DNA from: an uncultured Oscillospiraceae bacterium
Lineage (GTDB): Bacteria; Bacillota; Clostridia; Oscillospirales; Oscillospiraceae
Length of the DNA stretch: 29,515 nucleotides
NCBI GenBank assembly: GCA_934565425.1
Contig: CAKTHW010000013.1
Coordinates: 1 to 29,515 of the forward strand
Direction of reading: 5' to 3'
The first letter of the stretch is position 1. Every line of letters starts with the position of its first letter. The notes under the pieces were generated by a model. That model made no database searches. It saw nothing but the letters and a program-made list of their open reading frames with translations, and was not told where the DNA came from. Below, piece by piece: positions 25,882 through 29,515 of this stretch. A program made the position numbers and the translations under genes.

Positions 25882-27942
25882 ATGAGCTATTCCGCTGAGA
25901 ATATCCGTAACATCTGCCTGCTGGGTCACTCCGGCGTGGGCAAAACCATGCTTGCTGAAAGTATGCTGTATCTGACTGGTGCCACTGACCGCCTGGGTAA
26001 GACCGCGGACGGCAACACAGTCTGTGACTATGATCCCGAAGAAATCAAGCGTCAGATTACCATCGCTACCGCTCTGGCTCCCGTTGAGTTCGGCGGCTGC
26101 AAGATCAACGTCCTGGACACTCCGGGCAACTTCGACTTCAATGGCGACGTCCTGGCCGCTCTGCAGGTGGCTGACGCTGCCGTCATCGTCCTGCCCGCAA
26201 AGGGCGACATCTCCGTGGGTGCAGAACGCGCTTACAAGGAGATCAAGGCCCGCAACCTGCCCTGCCTGATCTACGTCTCCAAGACCGACGAAGACAACGG
26301 CGACTTCAACGCTGTCGTGGCAAAGCTGCAGGAAAAGTTCGGCAACGCCGTCACTCCTCTGGTCATCCCCAAGTTCGACGGGGAAAAGGTCGCCGGCGTC
26401 ATCGACGTGGTGGGCAAGAAGGCCTATACCATGAACAAGAACAAGACCGTGGCAGAAGACGTCCCCGCTGACGCTGCTGATGCTGTGGAAGAATCCTACA
26501 TGGCTCTGATGGAGAACGTGGCAGAGACCAGCGAAGAGCTGATGGAAAAGTTCTTCGAGGGCGAAGAATTTACCGCTGACGAAGTGGCCACCGGCCTGCG
26601 CGCAGGCGTCAAGGAAGGCTCCCTGATCCCCGTGTTCTGCGGCAGCGCTTTCTCCGGCCTGGGCACTGAAACCTTCCTGAAGGCTGTCATCGACCTGGTC
26701 CCCAACCCCACCGAAGGTCTGCCCGTGGCAGGCACCGACGCGGACGGCGAAGCCATCGAGCTGACCGTAGGCGACGGCGACACCGTGGCATTCGTGTTCA
26801 AGACTGTCTCTGACCAGTATGGCAAGTACTCCTATGTCAAGGTCATCAACGGCCCCCTGACCGGCGACGCACCGCTGACCAACAGCCGTACCGGCGACAG
26901 CGAAAAGATGGGTCGTATGTATATCATGCGGGGCAAGAAGTCCATCGAGGAAGTCAAGAGCATCGCCACCGGCGACATCGGCGCGATCGCAAAGATGGAC
27001 AAGCTCAAGACCAACGACACCATCAGCGCTAAGGGCGTGGCTCTGAGCCCCATCCCCTTCGCAGAACCCGTCTTCTCCAAGGCCATCGCTCCCAAGACCC
27101 GCGGCCAGGAAGATAAGATCGGTGTCGGCCTGAACCGTCTGAACGAAGAAGATCCTTCCTTCTCCGTCACCAACAACGCCGAGACCCATCAGATGGTCGT
27201 CGCCGGTGCAGGCGACATCCAGCTGGACGTCCTGGTCTCCAAGCTCAAGAGCCGCTTCAGCGTGGAAGCAGTCCTGGATACCGCTCGCGTGCCTTATCGC
27301 GAAAAGATCCGCAAGACTGTGGAAAAGCAGGGTAAGTTTAAGAAGCAGACCGGCGGCAGCGGCCAGTATGGCGACGTTTGGGTGCGTTTCGAACCGTGTG
27401 AAGAAGAAGAAATGGTATTCGCAGAGGAAGTCTTCGGCGGCAGCGTGCCCCGCAACTACTTCCCCGCTGTTGAAAAGGGCCTGCGTGAAGCTTGCCTGCA
27501 CGGCGTCCTGGCAGGTTATCCCGTTGTTAACCTGAAGGCAGTCCTGTATGATGGCTCCTATCACCCCGTGGACTCCTCCGAAATCGCCTTCAAGACCGCA
27601 GCACAGCTGGCTTACAAGGCCGCTCTGCCCGAAGCAAGCCCCGTCCTGATGGAACCGGTTGGCGAACTGAAGGTCACTGTGCCCGACAGCTACATGGGCG
27701 ACGTCATGGGCGACCTGAACAAGCGCCGTGGCCGCGTCATGGGCATGGATCCCACCAAGGACGGCGACCAGATCATCACCGCTGAAGTTCCCATGGCTGA
27801 AATGAGCAACTACGCCATCGAACTGCGCGCTATGACCCAGAGCCGTGGCTCCTTCACCTTCCACTTCGTCCGCTACGAAGATTGTCCTCCCGCTGCACAG
27901 CAGAAGGCCATCGACGAAGCAAAGGCAATGCAGGAAGAATAA
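25882..27942 (+). CDS. elongation factor G-like translational GTPase (EF-G paralogue)
   Basis: 686 residues with the five-domain EF-G plan. G1 is GHSGVGKT (15-22). The switch I region reads DYDPEEIKRQITI, where canonical EF-G has RGITI. G3 is DTPGNFDF (79-86): the catalytic histidine of canonical DTPGHVDF is Asn83. G4 reads SKTD (133-136) where NKxD is usual. Domain IV has TGGSGQYGDVWVRFEP, and the RRGRVMGM segment is close to the C-terminus. These features place it in the second, EF-G-like clade of Firmicutes, not the main fusA, which normally lies with rpsL/rpsG. The start at 25882 follows AAGGAG. Codons favour GAA, GCT, GCA and CGT/CGC, unlike the GAG/GCC/GCG/CGG neighbours, indicating strong expression. 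Its role in translocation, recycling or stress is not settled by sequence. It has its own promoter and terminator. Confidence 0.9.
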   Translation: MSYSAENIRNICLLGHSGVGKTMLAESMLYLTGATDRLGKTADGNTVCDYDPEEIKRQITIATALAPVEFGGCKINVLDTPGNFDFNGDVLAALQVADAAVIVLPAKGDISVGAERAYKEIKARNLPCLIYVSKTDEDNGDFNAVVAKLQEKFGNAVTPLVIPKFDGEKVAGVIDVVGKKAYTMNKNKTVAEDVPADAADAVEESYMALMENVAETSEELMEKFFEGEEFTADEVATGLRAGVKEGSLIPVFCGSAFSGLGTETFLKAVIDLVPNPTEGLPVAGTDADGEAIELTVGDGDTVAFVFKTVSDQYGKYSYVKVINGPLTGDAPLTNSRTGDSEKMGRMYIMRGKKSIEEVKSIATGDIGAIAKMDKLKTNDTISAKGVALSPIPFAEPVFSKAIAPKTRGQEDKIGVGLNRLNEEDPSFSVTNNAETHQMVVAGAGDIQLDVLVSKLKSRFSVEAVLDTARVPYREKIRKTVEKQGKFKKQTGGSGQYGDVWVRFEPCEEEEMVFAEEVFGGSVPRNYFPAVEKGLREACLHGVLAGYPVVNLKAVLYDGSYHPVDSSEIAFKTAAQLAYKAALPEASPVLMEPVGELKVTVPDSYMGDVMGDLNKRRGRVMGMDPTKDGDQIITAEVPMAEMSNYAIELRAMTQSRGSFTFHFVRYEDCPPAAQQKAIDEAKAMQEE

Positions 27943-27960
27943 GTTCATTCTGACAACAAC

Positions 27961-27990
27961 AAAGCGGTGTGGCATCTGCCACACCGCTTT
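27961..27990 (+). terminator. terminator of the EF-G-like gene
   Basis: Perfect 13-bp stem AAAGCGGTGTGGC / GCCACACCGCTTT with a four-base loop, 18 bases after the stop. The only T-run is the stem's own TTT, followed at once by the first arm of the repeat. Confidence 0.75.
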
Positions 27991-28269
27991 CGCTAAAATG
28001 CAAGCATTTTAGCGAGGATTGCAGCCTGGTGCATGCACTCACTGCGTCGGCAGGTTCCCCCACCTGTGAAACAGGTGGGGCCTACGCTACCAATGTGCCC
28101 CTGGCACATTGGTTTAACGCTGCGGCACTTACCAGTCTGAGAAGAGAAAAAACTGACGCGCATGGCCCAGGCCACCCTCTCTTGCCCTTTGGGCAATTCA
28201 CCTTGTGTCGCCAGTTTTTTCAGATTGCACTTTATTCCGTCATCTAAGATGACGGAACTCTGTGAGACT
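27991..28269 (-). repeat. structured 276-bp repeat, copy 2 (inverted)
   Basis: The reverse complement aligns with 11183-11458 almost end to end. Helices that changed on both arms: the first hairpin, here TTCCGTCATC/GATGACGGAA (28235-28257) against TTCCGGCA/TGCCGGAA in copy 1; the fourth, CCCCACCTGT/ACAGGTGGGG against CGCCACCTGT/ACAGGTGGCG; and the end hairpin, CGCTAAAATGC/GCATTTTAGCG (27991-28014) against TTCTCAAAAATGC/GCATTTTTGAGAA. Unchanged: the GAAAAAACTGGCG/CGTCAGTTTTTTC closing stem, TTGCCC/GGGCAA, CCAATGTGCC/GGCACATTGG and GTGCATGCAC. A one-base insertion relative to copy 1 shifts any reading frame in the 3' third, which argues against coding. Confidence 0.88.
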
Positions 28270-28311
28270 ATATGTTACTTGTCGATAAAAACTACAACTA
28301 GTCGAAGTTAG

Positions 28312-28345
28312 AGCGGCGTGGTGGATTATGTGCCACACCGCTTTT
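28312..28345 (+). terminator. second, imperfect terminator-like hairpin
   Basis: AGCGGCGTGG and CCACACCGCT pair over ten positions with one C/A mismatch, followed by TTTCTTTC. The right arm with its flank (TGCCACACCGCTTT) is identical to the right arm of the hairpin at 27961-27990, so the two flank repeat copy 2 as a degenerate duplication. It lies just before the next gene's ribosome site. Confidence 0.55.
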
Positions 28346-28365
28346 CTTTCAGGAAAGGAGAAACG

Positions 28366-28842
28366 ATGTTCCCAACAATGAGAAGATGGAAGCAGCAGCT
28401 GACCCAGCAGGAGTGTGTAGAGCTACTGAAACAGGAGCCCCGCGGCGTCCTGTCCCTGATGGGGGAGGACGGATATCCTTACGGCTTGCCCATCAGCTAT
28501 TGGTACTGCGAGGCGGACGGAAAAATCTACTTCCACGGAGCCAAGAGCGGGCACAAGATTGACGCCATCCAGCGCTGCGATAAGGCGTCCTTTTGCGTGT
28601 ACGACCAGGGGTTCCGGCGGGAAGGGGAGTGGGCGCTGAATATCAAGAGCGTCATCGTCTTCGGCCGTATCCAGAAGGTGGAGGATGCGCAAAAAACTGA
28701 AGAAATTTGCAGAAATCTCTGCGCCAAATTCACCGACGACCCGACCTACGCCCAGCAGGAGTGGGAGAAGTCCGGCGCGCACACCCTCTGCCTGGCGCTG
28801 ACGCCGGAGCACATGACCGGGAAGCTGGTCAACGAGTCCTGA
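28366..28842 (+). CDS. pyridoxamine 5'-phosphate oxidase-like flavin protein (NimA-like)
   Basis: A 158-residue split-barrel flavin-binding protein. Seen: the opening block LTQQECVELLKQEPRGVLSL, YPYGLPISYWY (about 41-51), IYFHGAKSGHKIDAI (about 57-71) with the flavin-contacting HGAK..HK pattern, DKASFCVYDQ and the SVIVFGRIQKVED strand, then a C-terminal helix region. This is the NimA / 'pyridoxamine 5'-phosphate oxidase family' pattern of gut Firmicutes. Genuine pyridoxal-phosphate synthesis is unlikely because true PNPOx is longer and differs in its substrate loop. Some members reduce nitroimidazoles; that activity is not shown here. The ATG at 28366 follows GGAAAGGAG by five bases; a longer frame from 28318 starts inside the hairpin and is rejected. 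Confidence 0.85.
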   Translation: MFPTMRRWKQQLTQQECVELLKQEPRGVLSLMGEDGYPYGLPISYWYCEADGKIYFHGAKSGHKIDAIQRCDKASFCVYDQGFRREGEWALNIKSVIVFGRIQKVEDAQKTEEICRNLCAKFTDDPTYAQQEWEKSGAHTLCLALTPEHMTGKLVNES

Positions 28843-28866
28843 TGTGGACTTCTTTGCGCAAAAATC

Positions 28867-28895
28867 TTTACAAAAAAGCGAATGCCTGACATAAT
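28867..28895 (+). promoter_or_regulatory. promoter of the TrmN6-like gene
   Basis: TTTACA (28867-28872), 17-base spacer, CATAAT (28890-28895), 26 bases ahead of the start codon. It makes the last gene independent of the PNPOx-like gene. Confidence 0.68.
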
Positions 28896-28921
28896 GAGAG
28901 CAGTGAAAGGGGGCGTATTAT

Positions 28922-29515
28922 ATGGTTCAGTGGGACAGCGTGGAGCAGTTGGAGCAGTACCAGCTGCGCCAGCGGGAGGACCTGCCCAAGCTGGGCACCG
29001 ATTCCAAGCTGCTGGCGCAGTTTGCCACCCTCCACCGGCGGGAGAAGGTCTTGGATCTGGGCTGCGGCGTGGGGGTGCTGGGGGTGCTGCTGGCACAGCG
29101 GCAGGGAGACTTGACCCTGGACGGCATCGACATCGTGCCGGACTCGGCGGAGCTGGCTGCCTGCAACCTGACCGCCAACGGCCTGACCGGCACCATCCAC
29201 CAGGGTGACCTGAACGACTACCGCCAGTGGGCGCCCCGTCCCGGCGGCTATGACTTGGTCATCTCCAACCCACCCTATTTCGCCCCCAACACCGGTAAGA
29301 CCGCCGAAGGCGCCCGGAAGACCGCCCGCAGCGAGGAAGCGTGTACGGTGGAGGGGCTGTGTGCCGCTGCTGGCTGGCTGCTCCACACGGGGGGACGCTT
29401 TGCACTCTGTTATCGGGCAGAGCGGCTGGCGGCGCTGTTTTCCGCCTTAGAGCGCAGCGGGATAGCACCCAAGCGGCTCCAGCTGGTGCAGCATTCCCCT
29501 GCCCATCCGCCCAAG
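28922..29515 (+). CDS. tRNA1(Val) adenine-N6 methyltransferase-like, TrmN6 family (C-terminus cut by window end)
   Basis: The first 198 residues of a SAM-dependent N6-adenine methyltransferase; the frame is open to the last base, and the family is about 240-250 long. Seen: the N-terminal block LPKLGTDSKLLAQFA (the GTDS.LLA pattern of TrmN6), SAM motif I LDLGCGVGVLGVLL (about 45-58), an acidic IDIVPDSAELA after strand 2, and the catalytic NPPYF (about 117-121) diagnostic of amino-methylation. AAAGGGGG about ten bases before the ATG at 28922 supports the start. The named target, A37 of tRNA-Val, is an inference from the family. It is often followed by an RsmI-type gene in Firmicutes, which cannot be seen here. 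Confidence 0.87.
   Translation, partial: MVQWDSVEQLEQYQLRQREDLPKLGTDSKLLAQFATLHRREKVLDLGCGVGVLGVLLAQRQGDLTLDGIDIVPDSAELAACNLTANGLTGTIHQGDLNDYRQWAPRPGGYDLVISNPPYFAPNTGKTAEGARKTARSEEACTVEGLCAAAGWLLHTGGRFALCYRAERLAALFSALERSGIAPKRLQLVQHSPAHPPK

Larger units (their letters stand above)
27943..28365. other. gap between the EF-G-like gene and the PNPOx-like gene
   Basis: 423 bases with no supported gene: a terminator (27961-27990), repeat copy 2 (27991-28269), about 40 AT-rich bases, and a second hairpin (28312-28345) related in sequence to the first. The PNPOx-like gene's ribosome site (AAAGGAG) follows. Frames through the repeat on both strands are a by-product of the repeat. Confidence 0.75.

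Noticed and set aside
27991..28269. Insertion sequence or IS200/IS605-type remnant
   Set aside because: No transposase fragment, no terminal inverted repeats and no convincing target duplication; kept as a repeat of unknown nature.

Overview
The window looks like chromosomal DNA of a GC-rich, anaerobic, low-oxygen Firmicute, most plausibly a gut member of the Oscillospiraceae/Ruminococcaceae (Flavonifractor/Lawsonibacter-like). The grounds are the gene families (clostridial 2[4Fe-4S] ferredoxin, DUF975 and DUF3592 membrane proteins, an EF-G-like second translocase, a CIRCE-controlled hsp20, a meso-diaminopimelate-type MurE), strong Shine-Dalgarno sites and sigma-A-type promoters. The genus is an inference. 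There are no tRNA or rRNA genes, no CRISPR array, no transposase and no phage genes.

Layout. (1) 1-2491, minus: argH (cut by the window edge) and argG, the last two steps of arginine synthesis. (2) 2819-5837: a two-cluster ferredoxin, a small orphan protein, a Na+/proline-type symporter (putP) and a TetR-family regulator with a dyad in its own leader. (3) 6044-8361, plus: dapF then murE, which make meso-DAP and then add it to peptidoglycan precursors. (4) 8637-16164, minus: clpC, a ClC-family antiporter, clpB and hsp20, with a perfect CIRCE operator upstream of hsp20. (5) 16480-17576, plus: two coupled membrane-protein genes (DUF975, DUF3592). (6) 17631-20754, minus: metF and ftsH. With clpC, clpB and hsp20, ftsH makes the middle of the window a proteostasis cluster. 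(7) 20981-24159, plus: an RlmB/TrmH-type rRNA methyltransferase followed by a 791-residue protein with the fold plan of a P1B-type ATPase but none of its catalytic motifs. (8) 24218-25734: a divergent pair, an SDR oxidoreductase (minus) and a YjjG-type HAD phosphatase (plus). (9) 25882-29515, plus: an EF-G paralogue with an altered GTPase centre and codon use typical of high expression, a flavin-binding pyridoxamine-oxidase-like protein, and a TrmN6-type methyltransferase cut by the window end.

The most unusual content is non-coding. A structured element of about 276 bp occurs twice in nearly full length (11183-11458 and, inverted, 27991-28269), and its 3' end occurs a third time (15684-15728). 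The sequence between helices is nearly constant, while several helices change on both arms together: base-paired covariation. I do not recognise this family. It behaves like a structured RNA or a DNA-hairpin repeat, not a gene. A second, unrelated cluster of hairpins lies at 8379-8556. The other points to follow up are the degenerate P-type ATPase and the EF-G paralogue that lacks the catalytic histidine.
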